Shown here piece after piece: positions 1-10,670 of a stretch of DNA of 64,000 nucleotides. The notes under the pieces were generated by a model. It did no database searches. It saw only the letters and a program-made list of their open reading frames with translations, and was not told the DNA's origin. Made by a program: the position numbers and the translations under genes. The stretch is from contig JAMPIQ010000002.1 in the NCBI GenBank assembly GCA_024699855.1, positions 6,510,001 to 6,574,000 of the forward strand, written 5' to 3'. Within the stretch, counting starts at the first letter, position 1; each line of letters opens with the position of its first letter. The DNA is from Aphelenchoides besseyi (lineage: Eukaryota; Nematoda; Chromadorea; Rhabditida; Aphelenchoididae).

Positions 1-230
1 GAGATCAAATTGTCGAACTTTACAAAGATAAGAGTCAGAAGATGTGTCTTGCACTCATCAATTCAATACTAAACTCTCTGTTTCTTTATTAACAAACCGT
101 TGACAAGGGCAATAAAATCAGTCGTTTTGATCGTTTTCAAGTGTGTCAGTTAATTTGCGCAATTGAACTTTAACATTCTTCTTTTTCATTTACGGCTTCT
201 TTACTCCATAATTTGTTCGAATTTAGATTC

Positions 231-1826
231 ATGTGTTCAAGTCAATTGGCAACCCGAATTCTTAACGCATTTCGTAATGCTCTTATCGACATTTCACCGC
301 GATTGGCAGTAAAAAAGGTTCGAATGAAAGGTTTCTGATTGAACATATGTTTCTAGGCACTGCACATTCAAGGAAACAAATTGGTTGTTAACAAAAAGGG
401 TTACCACCTGGACGGGAATGTTCGGATCGTTGCATTTGGCAAAGCGGGAGTCGAGATGGTTCGTGGCGCTGAAGAAGCTCTTGGAAGACATGTACTCGAT
501 GGGATTGCTTTGGTTCCATGCAAACCGAGGTGCATATCGCAAACTATGGCGAGTTGAAATTGTTGATTTAGCCAAACAGGTGACTTGAAATCCGAGTTCT
601 ACGAAGGTGCTGAAGGAAATTTACCTGATCAACAAGCGTTGGAAAACACAATCAAACTTTTGGACTTTTTGGACAAAAAGCTACCGAATAAAAGCGAACT
701 ACTTGTTCTCTTTCTGGTTAGTGGTGGAGGCTCTGCATTGTTAACAGCTCCGGTACAAGGAGTAAGTTTGTCCGAAAAGTTGGAAGTGACGAGACTCTTG
801 GCTTCAAATGGTGCGGATATCAATGAACTCAATGACGTTCGAATGGTTTTGTCAAATGTCAAAGGAGGAAAGTTGGTTAAACGTGTTGCTCCTTCAAGAG
901 TTTGCAATCTGCTAAGTGTGTTTGGTGACCTTTAGTTTACAGGCAATTTCTTTGATTATATCCGATATCGTGGGCGGGCAAATAGAAAAAGTTTCTAGTG
1001 GTCCGACCGTTCCTCAAAACTGTTGTCCAATTCGAGCAGAAAAAATACTAAAGAAATTTGATCTATGGCACAAGATACCAGAGTCGGTGCGTAAAGTCAT
1101 TAAGACAACTTGTTTCGTTGAAGGTAAGTTCACACAGAAGATTGAATGCTCGAGTTAATTAGATTTTTGTTTTCAGAAATTTCGTCTGCAGAAATTAACA
1201 ACGTTTTGATTTGCGATAATCGAATTCTTTTGGAGAAGTTGAAAGATCGTCTGGAATCCAATGATATTCCGACATTGATCGTGAACGCGGAGTTGACTGG
1301 AAACGCTCAGGATGTCGGGAAACAGCTGTCCGTACCGCTTCTGAAATGGATTTGTGATGACCTCAGTAATCTCAGTGTTCCATTTTCATCTTCTCCTTTT
1401 CAATTTCTTGTCCCAAATTCAAAGGTGTTTGCGTGGTTGTACGGAGGCGAAACGACGGTTCGATTCCCCACCAACTTGAATAACACAAACCCGAAAGGTG
1501 GCCGTAACCAAGAAATGTCTCTGAGTGTTCTTCACGAATTGCAAAAATGCATGGCTGAAGAACCACCGCAATCGCAATCGAAGAGATCGTTCATTTTCAT
1601 GTCGTTGGGAAGTGATGGACAAGATGGTCCTACGGATGCTGCTGGAGCATTTGTTTCATCGGAAAGTTGGAAAGGAACATCGTTGGAAGAAGTTACTCAT
1701 CACTTAGAGAACAAAAGTTCATACGATTTCTGGTCGAAGTTTCAAAATGGACGCTTTCATGTGAAAACCGGAAAAACGGGAAGTAATCTCATGGATTGCC
1801 AACTAATCGTCTTTATTAGCTCTTAA
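231..1826 (+). CDS. GLYCTK: Glycerate kinase (GLYCTK, MOFRL/DUF4147 type)
   Basis: Phosphorylates D-glycerate with ATP, in serine and fructose catabolism. Five exons (231-317, 357-529, 572-899, 943-1123, 1177-1826) join in frame to a protein of about 472 residues, close to the animal enzyme. Family blocks are all present and in order: the FGKAG loop in exon 2, GAEGNLPD and the glycine-rich SGGGSALL in exon 3, ISLIISDIVG and SGPTV in exon 4, then YGGETTV, GGRNQEM and the C-terminal LGSDGQDGPTDAAGA with KTGKTGSNLMD. The start is the ATG just after a TTTAG acceptor-like sequence (ATG 5 nt downstream), which may be a trans-splice site. An AATAAA-like signal lies about 45 nt after the stop. No mitochondrial presequence is obvious. 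Recognition of the family is firm; the exact 5' end is inferred. Confidence 0.93.
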
Positions 1827-2585
1827 TTTTCAAAGATTTCCACGGGTATTACGCGCTAACTATCCGGACAATAAATAAGATTATCAGTTAACTTTGGGTC
1901 TTCGCTGAACAATAACAAATTTTCGAGAATTAATCAACATTTCGATTCCATCAAACACTCAAACTCTCATTTCAAGTCCATTATTTTCAAGTATCGGAAG
2001 CTGACGGGTCACAGTAGAACGTTGAGCAGATGAACAAAATCTAAAAACACATCAGAAAGAAAACACGGATTTTGAAGCTAAATTTGATCATTACGGTAGT
2101 AAGAAAGATTACTTACGAAATTTAAGGTCAGGAATAACTCTGTTTCTATACTTAACAGATCGAACTAATCTTCCGTTTCTTTACCGTGATATGTTAACAG
2201 TTAATCTAACTGAAGATCTTAAGACGACAAAAACTGGGTAATTGGTTGTTGGGAAATTGTTTTGCCTCCATTTTCTTATCGTACTTTAAGAGTCGTTGAT
2301 ATTAACAGACTAATCTATGACTATGGTAAATATTAGTTGGTACGGTTTCAAGTAACGTAAAAATAAAGTAAATCCGATTGGACTTTCTGTTTACTTCCTT
2401 TTGTATGTTATGTGCGCGGTTTCGACTTAGATTAACATTCAACTTTTTCGTACCGCCCACCACCTGCTACTCGCAACTGAAATTACCTATCTTTTGTCTT
2501 ATAGCACCGTATATCTTACGAGAGCTATCGGTTTGTACGTGAACTCCGCCCATTTGTCGTGCCAACGTCCCGGCACCGAGAAGAC
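1827..2585. other. Intergenic, GLYCTK 3' flank to peptide-gene promoter
   Basis: AT-rich spacer. It holds an AATAAA polyadenylation-like signal near 1870 for GLYCTK and no open frame with coding character on either strand. Confidence 0.6.
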
Positions 2586-2594
2586 TATAAAAAG
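2586..2594 (+). promoter_or_regulatory. TATA box of the cysteine-rich peptide gene
   Basis: TATAAAAAG lies about 80 nt upstream of the start codon at 2668, with a TCATTC initiator-like element about 20 nt downstream. Consensus, spacing and the compact 5' UTR all fit a focused promoter. It is one of few clear TATA boxes in the window. Confidence 0.55.
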
Positions 2595-2667
2595 AGCCTT
2601 GGAGATCTCATTCGAACACTGCACTTTGACTGCTACTTCTACAATTCATTTACTATACTTGCTAAAC

Positions 2668-3168
2668 ATGCTCCACTCGAAGCGTGTTCAATTTCAAGCC
2701 TTCTGCTTAGCTGTATTCTTGTTAGTGGGTACCCAAAGCATGATCAACAAAGACAATTGCCGAACTGAGATCCGCGACCGATTAGACTACGTAAGTTCTA
2801 CGAGAATTTGAAAACTGATCAAATCCTTGGAGCATTGCGGTTTTATGAAACAATCTAATTAGCTGCTAAAACTTCTACTAATTTCTTGTTTCAATTTCAG
2901 ATGTGTATTTACCCGGGCCGAGAGACTCCGTGCTATCGCGAAAGAGGTAATGTTGTATTTTTGCTTACTAACGTACAGTAAAAGCTGTTTAGATGACGTG
3001 CAAAATGCTCTAAACGTGACCGCCATTGTCGACTACTGTTGCGAAGATGTGGTATCATGTGTTCGAAACTTGTTAACTTATCGCAATTACTGTTGCACGA
3101 CTTTCGACTGTCTCCGCAAATGTTACAATCTCGACCGTCACATTGCCAGAAACGGATGTTCGAAATGA
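2668..3168 (+). CDS. Secreted cysteine-rich peptide, insulin-like candidate
   Basis: Three exons (2668-2790, 2901-2946, 2993-3168) give about 114 residues. The N-terminus is a hydrophobic signal peptide (AFCLAVFLLVGTQS) followed at once by a cysteine-rich mature region with 11 cysteines. The first two are spaced C-x11-C, exactly as in an insulin B chain, and a later IVDYCC resembles the start of an insulin A chain. Exon 2 ends in phase 1 between these two parts, where insulin genes typically have an intron. Against this, the A-chain-like part reads CC-x5-C-x10-C instead of CC-x3-C-x8-C, and there are extra cysteines after it; no clear dibasic pair flanks a C peptide. It could instead be another disulfide-rich secreted family. 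Secretion is well supported, the insulin assignment is inference. Confidence 0.6.
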
Positions 3169-3593
3169 ACGAACGCACTTCAATTTTCCACAGTTTCCTA
3201 TTATCTTTTGCTTAACAAATGTATAATCGTAGCTAAAAACTTTCGTTTCAACTTTCTCTTGAAGCCCTGTTTTAATTCTGACTGTAAGAATGTTGTAACT
3301 AAAAAGGACAATAAACACAAGTTAACTCTGCGAGATGAAGATCACGAAACATTAAAAGTACAGAGATACGGTAATCGTGAATTCATTTGCCAAAGTACAA
3401 TCATGTTTGGCGTGTCTTATGGTTTTGCTAATCCTTGGAAGTTATTTTTACAAGCAGTTCGTTCGTAACATAATGATAAATTCTCATTCTTAACGCATTA
3501 ATCAACAAGATTGCTGACGTTTTCTGGCTCTCAGTTTGACGATTTGCATTTTAATCTCATTGTGAATTCCAACGTTTTCGGCGTTTCGTGGCA
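3169..3593. other. Intergenic spacer
   Basis: Follows the peptide gene. An AATAAA-like signal near 3310 could end its mRNA. I see nothing else supportable. Confidence 0.5.
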
Positions 3594-3776
3594 ATGTTGG
3601 ACTTCTGGAGAATAGCAAGTGGATGTCTACTGAGGCAGCGAGCATTTTCCAAATGTACTTTTGCAAATCAAATAACCGAATTAGCATTTCGACAGATCGC
3701 AACAATTGAACTCGATATCAAGCGTATCGAAAGAGCTCGTCGATGCAGACTTTACACGAACTATTTGCTGCAGTAA
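3594..3776 (+). CDS. Possible small ORF, 60 residues, unassigned
   Basis: An ATG-started open frame of 60 codons with an Arg- and Ser-containing amphipathic N-terminus, loosely like a mitochondrial presequence, and a basic helical C-terminus. No family recognised and no intron needed. The following stretch to 4126 holds an acceptor-like TTTCCAG at about 3875 and another open stretch (3901-4140) that I cannot connect in frame. It could be a chance ORF. Confidence 0.2.
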   Translation: MLDFWRIASGCLLRQRAFSKCTFANQITELAFRQIATIELDIKRIERARRCRLYTNYLLQ

Positions 3777-4126
3777 ACTCTTGAATGTCACTGTACGAAT
3801 CCAAATAGCTTTGTTCAGTGGAGGTTTTCATATTATTTTTCAACGAAAAGATGTTTAAAACTCATTAATTTCCAGAATTTGGATTGCCAGACTTGAAAGC
3901 TTGATTCAACTTGAAAACGAACTTGGGTTATTGGTTTACCCAACGCAATATTTGAACGTAGTTAACACCGAGCAGGAAGCGAGACAAACGACGTGGTCTC
4001 TTGCAATGGCGTATTTTTTCCCCCTGTCGTCGCTGCGTCTTCTCGCTCGCTGGAATTCGGACGTTGAGGACTTTGCCTTTGATTTGTTTCTGCAATTAGA
4101 ACGCGAGTTGAAATTTTTCGTTTCAG

Positions 4127-5885
4127 ATGGAAGCTGCTGAGAATCGTGTAACTAGAAGTTCTGCGCGAACCAAAAACCGTTCGGATCCCCGAAAACAAAG
4201 CGGCGCCTCGAATAGTCGACAGTCGAACAGCAAAACCGTAGCTCGTTCCAAGCCCACGGAAAACGCCAATACGAGAGTTACACGTTCAACAGCAAAACCG
4301 GAAGTCAAAAAACGTGTTCTAACAACAAGCGGTAAGAATTTTCATTTAGAGGTTGGATTTGAGATTTTATTTTAGACGGAGATGAAGGTCCACGAAAGCA
4401 ACGGAACATAACAGTCGGTACCAATTTTCAAGCGACGTTACCGGATTGTAAGCTTGGAAGCAGAAACGAATCAAAAACTCCCGATCGCGATGAATGTGTT
4501 TGGAAGTTCGACAACAAAATTAAAGACAAAAAAGTTCGTGAATACTGCGAAGATGTTCAGAATCGTTTGAATGTCAACAACGAGACGGTGAATAAAAGTA
4601 AAAAATGGAAATGAAATGTTTTTAGGCGCTTCAAATGTTGTACAAAAACAATTTCAACTTCAAAGACGCAGAAGAGTCGGCATCTCGTTCGAGGAGTTTC
4701 GATGATACGTGGACAGAAAACGATGTTTTTACATTCTACGGTCTTTTCGCGATCTATGGCCGCGATTTTGCCAAGATCCACAAAGTCGTATGTTCTTTTG
4801 CTATTGTTCTTGTCAGATTCACTTATTTAGATGGCGCACAAGTCGATTCGCTCTCTCATCGAACACTACTATCGAGTTAAGCTACGAATCAACTATATCA
4901 GCTTGGCAGACAGCGATACGATCAGCTACGAGTTGAATAGGAAAATGTGGGTTCGAAATTCGTTCTGTTTTGTCGTAATTTCAAGCTTTCAATTCAATTA
5001 GTGATTAAAATTTGTATTTAGATCAACTGAAGAACCAACACCTGCCATTTCCAAACCCTCAATTTGTCAAAACTGCGGAGCACAGGCCACCGTCTATCTC
5101 ATCAACAATCAACTACAGTGTTTAAGTTGCAAACGTTTCTTCGAGTTAGTTGAAGTGTTGTAGTTTAATTTCAATTTTATTTTAGACAATTTAACTGCAA
5201 TCGTACAGTAGATCGTCGCGAAAAACCCATTTTCTTGAAATACAAAACCGAAGTCAAGGCAATGGTGGAAAGATTCAAAGAACTGTGCGAACCGCAAGCA
5301 AACAGCAAAAGCAAATGCGAAGATATTAAACAGTTGAGTTCAGTTGATTAGAACACGAACTCATGGTTCTGATTTCAGAAAGGCGATCCGAGACTGTCGT
5401 ATGCTTCGAGGTGTTGCCATGCGAAAAGAAGCAAATGCAACCAAAGTCTCTCAACGTTTGGCTGCTGAAACGAACATCAAGGACTACACCTCACTACTCA
5501 CAGTAAACAACGCTTCGTCATCCAAATTGAAGATTTCGGCGATTTGGTCCAACAATGAAAAACACGTTGCCGTTCAAGGTACTAAGCCACAAGCTTGAAT
5601 CGATTGACGTTCTATTTAGCTTTGATCCGATACGGTGGTAACAAGGAAGCAGCAGCTTCAATCTTGGGAACTAAAACCCCAGAGATGATCAACGAGTTTT
5701 ATAATCGCCATCAATCGATCATTCAAAATTTAAGTTTAATCGACTCTATCGATATTTGTTTTTGATTTTAGGCGATTAAATTGGAAGAGAACATAGTCGA
5801 AGAACGAAGAAGAAAAACGGATGTCCACTACAAAGAAAAACTCGACGAGATTGAAAAGGATATTGATGTCGTGGATTTGGAGTAA
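4127..5885 (+). CDS. RCOR1: CoREST-type transcriptional co-repressor (RCOR)
   Basis: Scaffold that tethers LSD1 demethylase and histone deacetylases to chromatin. About nine exons (4127-4331, 4376-4587, 4626-4787, 4831-4946, 5022-5144, 5186-5332, 5379-5578, 5620-5733, then to 5885) encode roughly 458 residues. A basic Ser/Thr-rich N-terminus is followed by an ELM2 domain (ITVGTNFQATLPDC), SANT1 (WTENDVFTFYGLFAIYG...FAKIH, then KSIRSLIEHYY), a helical linker and SANT2 (IWSNNEKHVAVQALIRYGG...AASILGTKT). Between the SANT domains is a CQNC...CLSC zinc-ribbon-like block that vertebrate RCOR proteins lack there. The last intron is unsure: the obvious acceptor at 5771 gives the wrong phase, an AG at 5787 restores it. 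The ATG directly follows TTTCAG, so trans-splicing at the start codon is possible. Confidence 0.88.
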
Positions 5886-6039
5886 CAAATCGCAATTTAT
5901 TGTAAAAAATCACCAATTATTTTTATTTTGATGTTCTGTACGGGTATTTGATTGCTATCTTTTCGACCTCTTATTGTTTATGTGATTTATTAAGCCTTCC
6001 TTACACATAAATTTGACTGAACTAACTTGACTTGTTTCT
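5886..6039. other. Short intergenic spacer
   Basis: RCOR 3' flank, AT-rich, no coding signal. Confidence 0.5.
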
Positions 6040-6815
6040 AACTTTGCTGACGTTCGAATTGATCTGTTTGTAGTACAGGCTAATGGCCAGACTCATGTCG
6101 TGAGGGACTGTACGTTCGAGTTCGTTCGTGAACGGGTCGATGAAAGAATAACACGTAAACTGTACTTGTTGACATTTAGATTTGAAAGATTTAAAATGCA
6201 ACTATACGTGGAATGTGCGTGACTTTTCGTGAACCCACTATTTTTGGACTTTGGAACTTGATAGGAAGTTGTTGCCATGGATATAACCTGAAGTTGATGG
6301 AAACGCACGAATTTGTGATGCACATCAACTACTGCTCCTATTTACAGTATGTTGACAGATGTTATTAACGTTTCAGCAGATTGAAGTAGTACCGAGTGGA
6401 GAGTACAAACTTGGTTTCAATGCCATCTGAAGACTTGCCTTAATCGTCGTTATAGTTTAGTAATCATCCAAGATAAATGAACGTTGAAGGCCAAATGATT
6501 TCAATGTAACAAAACATCTTATCGACATTATACGGTATGATTATCGGAATTATCCAAAGTTTTCATTCATTGAAATGTTTACTGTGTAAACCCGGTAAAG
6601 ATGATTGATGGAAACGTTCATTTGCTTCCAGATGGTCGTTTGAGTCGATTTATAAACATGGTGTAGAAAACCATCAAACGCAGTCATTGAAGTTTCTGTT
6701 TCATTGGACATCAACGAGAACACTGAAATGGTCCTCGAAGATGGCATGTGGGCTAATCAGAGTCAAGTTTATTTTCGATAAAAATACTGTTTTGCACGTT
6801 TTCAATTATCTGTAA
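6040..6815 (+). CDS. Unassigned multi-exon gene (partial model)
   Basis: Open stretches on + can be chained through short introns with good splice sites. An early piece (about 6049-6170) reads VQANGQTHVVRDCTFEFV; further pieces contain LKCNYTWNVRDF and ETHEFVMHINYC; the last intron 6586-6631 has clean GT and CAG borders, and joins in phase 2 an exon containing KFSFIEMFTV to one reading WSFESIYKHGVENHQ through to a TAA at 6815. The joined frame over the last two exons is about 90 codons without a stop. I cannot name a family, and no start codon is assigned. The reverse-strand ORFs here look like shadows. Confidence that something is coded here is moderate; the exon borders before 6495 are poor. 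Confidence 0.3.
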
Positions 6816-7413
6816 ATTCCGCAACCAGCACTACAATTGGATTTTTGTAGGTGATCGGTTGAGTCAAGAAACTAGATTGAGTGTGTGTGGACAGGTCGAT
6901 ACTGACCAAATACGATGAAATGGAGTTTAAATAGCCGCGTTGTCCAATGGTATAAATGGGTACCGATGCAACGAGCTTCTATGTCTTAAAAAGTTGCTCC
7001 ATAACAAACCTAGTTGTATACGGGGTTTGTGTCCTTTATCGCGATTTGAAAGCCTAAGTTCGCGTACTTTGTCTCAAACAAATGATTCATCATCTGATGA
7101 GTCAAAAAAACTCGAACTGCATTTGATCGGACGCGGCAGTTTATTTCAAACAACTGACTGCTTGTCAGCACGAACTGCTGGTCGTAATTGAAAAGCCATT
7201 CGCTTTGTTCTTCTGTTCTTTATTTACGAAAAATCAACGACCAGTTGCCCACAATCGATGACACATGGACTAAACGCTTTAATCGATGAAAAAGCGCACA
7301 TAGAGTTCAACTCTTCGGTTTCCATGTGTGTCACGTTTGTTTACAGACTCTCGCAACGCGCTTGTTTTCTCTGACCGAGGAGGAGCAACTAACGCACTTG
7401 TTTTCAGTCAAGA
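6816..7413. other. Intergenic, upstream of the cystatin gene
   Basis: Contains a short Ser-rich open stretch on + (about 7036-7190) without recognisable similarity, and a pyrimidine-rich TTTTCAG at 7400-7406, eight bases before the cystatin ATG, that resembles a trans-splice acceptor. Confidence 0.45.
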
Positions 7414-7950
7414 ATGCTCAATATTAGCAATCGCTTGCTCACTGTCGTTTTGTTGTTCGCTGTATCTTTGATTCTTATCACTATGGCTTCAGGCGAAGGA
7501 CACAAAGGAGCAATGGTTGGTGGATGGACTCAACAGGATGTCAATTCCGATACGATTAAGGTCATTTTGAATTGAATTGTTCATTACAACAATTTTACAG
7601 GAATTTGCCAAAAAGGCAGTCAACAAATTGAACCAACAATCCAACGATATGCATCAACATATCGTGACTAAGATCTTGAGCGCCGAATCGCAAGTTGTGG
7701 CCGGAGCCAAGTACAAGATCAAAGCAGAGTTCGGTCGTACCAACTGCAAGAAGGTTCGCCAAAAAGGAGTTCCAACATAACGAATTGAGTTTAGGGAGAG
7801 GTTTGCGGTGAAAACGAGCCCGTTCAATCAACGAAAGTTTACAACGTAAGTTCTTTGATTTTGTTATCGTCGTTTATTTGCTCATTTTAGATCGAAATTT
7901 TCTCTCAACCATGGACTCAAACCGAGGAAATTACCTTCACTGAGGTCTAA
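7414..7950 (+). CDS. Secreted cystatin (cysteine protease inhibitor)
   Basis: Inhibitor of papain-like cysteine proteases. Four exons (7414-7560, 7601-7753, 7795-7845, 7891-7950) encode 136 residues, all with phase-0 introns. A hydrophobic signal peptide (LLTVVLLFAVSLILITMAS) is followed by the cystatin fold with its three inhibitory elements: a GGW N-terminal glycine, the QVVAG central loop in exon 2 and the PW hairpin in exon 4. The mature part has only two cysteines (in exons 2 and 3), fewer than vertebrate type 2 cystatins. Secreted cystatins of this size are common in nematodes. Family assignment is firm; the target protease is not known. Confidence 0.93.
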
Positions 7951-8290
7951 CTGGTTGCTTGCTATTCTATGAGGGGAAAGAAAGACTCCAACTTAAATCT
8001 TTTTCACGAACATTTCTTAAGTAATTGTTTAAATGCTTACGGTCTTTATAAGAGTTATCCATTTGTATGCAACTGAGTTTTGATAAACACATTCAGCATT
8101 GACGACAAAACGTTCGAGCACCAATCGCATCTTTTTAGATGGTATCAGAACAACTTCATGAATAGAATTCGACATTGTGGATTAGTAACAAAAGTGACTT
8201 TGAACGCGGAGTTTGAACGTTTATGTTTACCGGAACAATACAAGAATTTAAATCGGGAGATTATTTGAGAAGGTGATATTCAGACAGCAT
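7951..8290. other. Convergent intergenic spacer
   Basis: Lies between the 3' ends of the cystatin gene (+) and the transporter gene (-). One 62-codon frame starts with a non-ATG codon and shows no family match. Confidence 0.5.
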
Positions 8291-10670
8291 CTAGCCATAA
8301 AACTTCAGATCCGGGTGTGAACAAGTGATATTAGCTCTGGCCGTCACATTTTGATAATGACCACAACAGTTCACTGCACTTGCCGATGTTTGCGCATCTG
8401 CTGAAAGAAACGGTTGAACGTAGCAGGGTGCAACGAAATGTGTTGTCGAGAGTCCGTTGATAGCCGAAAACGTTGCGGCGAATCCTCCAATTGTTCCAAA
8501 AACTGAAATTGATTTAATCACTATTAGTCGCTTTTCTGTTTGCTCAAAAGATTGTACTACTTTAGGTCTAATGGACGTTGTTTTTTTATTGAATGCTTAG
8601 ATGATAAGATAGAAAATTGGAATGCATACTAGTGCTTATAAATTTGATTTCGGTTTGCCCAAAAGATCAAATGAATTTCTCGACTGCTTATGTTGGCGCT
8701 TGAACAACGAAACGGTAATTCCATCTTGTCAAACAACCGTAAAACTGATTATTGCCAAAGTGCAACAAGAACATTTGACGTCGAATATCGTACATATTTG
8801 CCATTGCAATAATTTTTGAAGGTTTGTACTTACTGATTACAAAACAACAGATTCCAAGTGTTACACGATTCGTTCCGTGAAGTATTCTGCAAACGAATTT
8901 TTATGCCAATTCTTTCCGTCCCTTACTCTTTAATAGTAGCAGGTTCGATCTCTCCAACGTTTCCTTTCTCCCGATACTTCCGATCGCTGGCCTCCAGATA
9001 TAAGTAAAACACACACGGGAATATGATGGATGTTAGAGTCAATGTGCTACCACCAACCAAATCCAACAACGGCCCAAAGGTCGGTAAGCTTTCCGCAACA
9101 AAAACGATGCAAATCATTGTGGAAACTAAACGATCAACTGAACAACTTCAAATAGAATCTCCAAAACCTCGAACCAGCACACGCTTTAAACAGAACTCTT
9201 GAGGCACTTTGAAAAACTCTTCGGCTTCTTGATTCACGGGATTGATAACAATTGTGAGCGTCAGAATGCAATGAATTGTAATGAGCAAATTCACAGCCCG
9301 TTGGATCCAGTCCACTTGTAAACTGTTGATAACTGAGTCTCTCATCGAGTCGCCGTAAGCCATAAATGTGATAGTGCAGACCGGAATGTACATGATTCCA
9401 GTTACTAAAACCATTAACATCTTTAAAACATATCTTCCGTTTACCGGCGAAAGCGAGAATCGTCGATTTTGTGAACTCATCCGGACGTCTCATGTCGTGT
9501 TGAATTGTCGGAAAAGCCGCGTGTCCGCCAAAACTTCAAGGATTTTATTTAGCATGCATTATCGCTTTTAACCTACCTGAATATCAAAGTCCCCAAAGCT
9601 AAGAAGTAGTTGGCAATGTGGAAATCTGGCATCTGCCTTTCTTTATGGCATTCCTCAAAGTCCATTGAAGCAGCGACAATAATCAATGTCACCGCCACAG
9701 TGGTCGTGAACATGGCGAGAACCACTGCAGCCCAAAAATCTTGAGGCGACTTTAGAAATAGAACTGGAGTCAAGACCACGGCAACAATTATGATCACGTA
9801 GCAATAAGAAAAACTTTTGTGGAAAAACGTCTCGATGAAATCTCGTATGTTCTTTGCGGAAAGAAGTAGGTAGACAACCGCAACTCCAAATTGAGTAATG
9901 TCAATGCATACGCTAACAACTGTTCTCAGTTTGGGGCCACATGCTCGAAAAGCGATTTCAGGATAAGGTTTTCTCGTATGGCTACCTAAAGTTCTGTAAT
10001 CAACAAAACTGCTCTATCAGAATTACTCTTCTAATTGACGCACTCGATGAAAACAAAAGAGATTAAGACTATTCGATGTCATTTAAAACCTTTTTGATTT
10101 TTGCATAGATTGAAAAGTAGACGACTTGTGCATCAATTAGATATTCAATGGTCTTACGATATTGAGGCCATCGTCGCAAAAGTATCATCCAACTTAAACC
10201 CAATACATAGCTCGTGTACCCAGCAACGCCTACAACATAAACATCCGAATAGTGTGTTCTGATAAAAAGCTCTGACCTGTCATCAAAATAATTCCGAACA
10301 TTCCATAAATGAAGCCCGATTGTATCATTGCTGTGGGCAAAGCCACAAGTCCTCCACCAGCGAGATCACCAACTAAATTATCGGTAGGGCAATCTGATTC
10401 GAATGTCATACCGACAAAAAGTCCAGTGATAACCCAATTCAAACCATGTGTACGAATGTAACGTCCATTCAGGTCAAAATATCCATCGTTATGCGGATCG
10501 CTACTCCTATTGCTCAACATTGAAGCTTTTCCTTGAGGCCCAATAAACGTTCCACTCGTCGGGGTCAAGGCAATTGATCCGTCAAAGACGGGCGGCGGTG
10601 AAGGCGGAGGTTTTTCATCAGCACCATCGCTTAATTCAAGAGGATAAACGATATCACGTCGAAGTGGCAT
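8291..10670 (-). CDS. SLC36/Aa_trans-family amino acid transporter
   Basis: Proton-coupled or auxin-permease-type (Aa_trans, PF01490) amino acid transporter. The minus-strand gene starts at the ATG ending at 10670 (MPLRRDIV) and runs through about eight exons to TAG at 8291-8293. A Pro-rich cytosolic N-terminus is followed by TM1 with the family signature LFVVGDLAGGGLVALPTA, then ITQFGVAVVYLLL, the hallmark GGHAAFPTIQHDM loop, PVNQEAEEFF, a membrane segment LVGGSTLTLTSIIFPCVFYL and last TM segments TLGICCFVISVFGTIGG. A 39-nt intron inside TM1 (GTATGAC...TTTAG) is 3n long and stop-free, so naive ORF calling reads through it. The tail after the last TM is Cys-rich, with possible N-glycosylation sites. 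The substrate cannot be told from sequence. Confidence 0.85.

Noticed and set aside
6925..7010. tRNA-like sequence GCCGCGTTGTCCAATGG
   Set aside because: No matching acceptor stem, anticodon arm or T-loop box downstream.
8941..8955. GGTTCGATCTC resembling a tRNA B box
   Set aside because: It lies in the coding sequence of the amino acid transporter and no A box or cloverleaf surrounds it.
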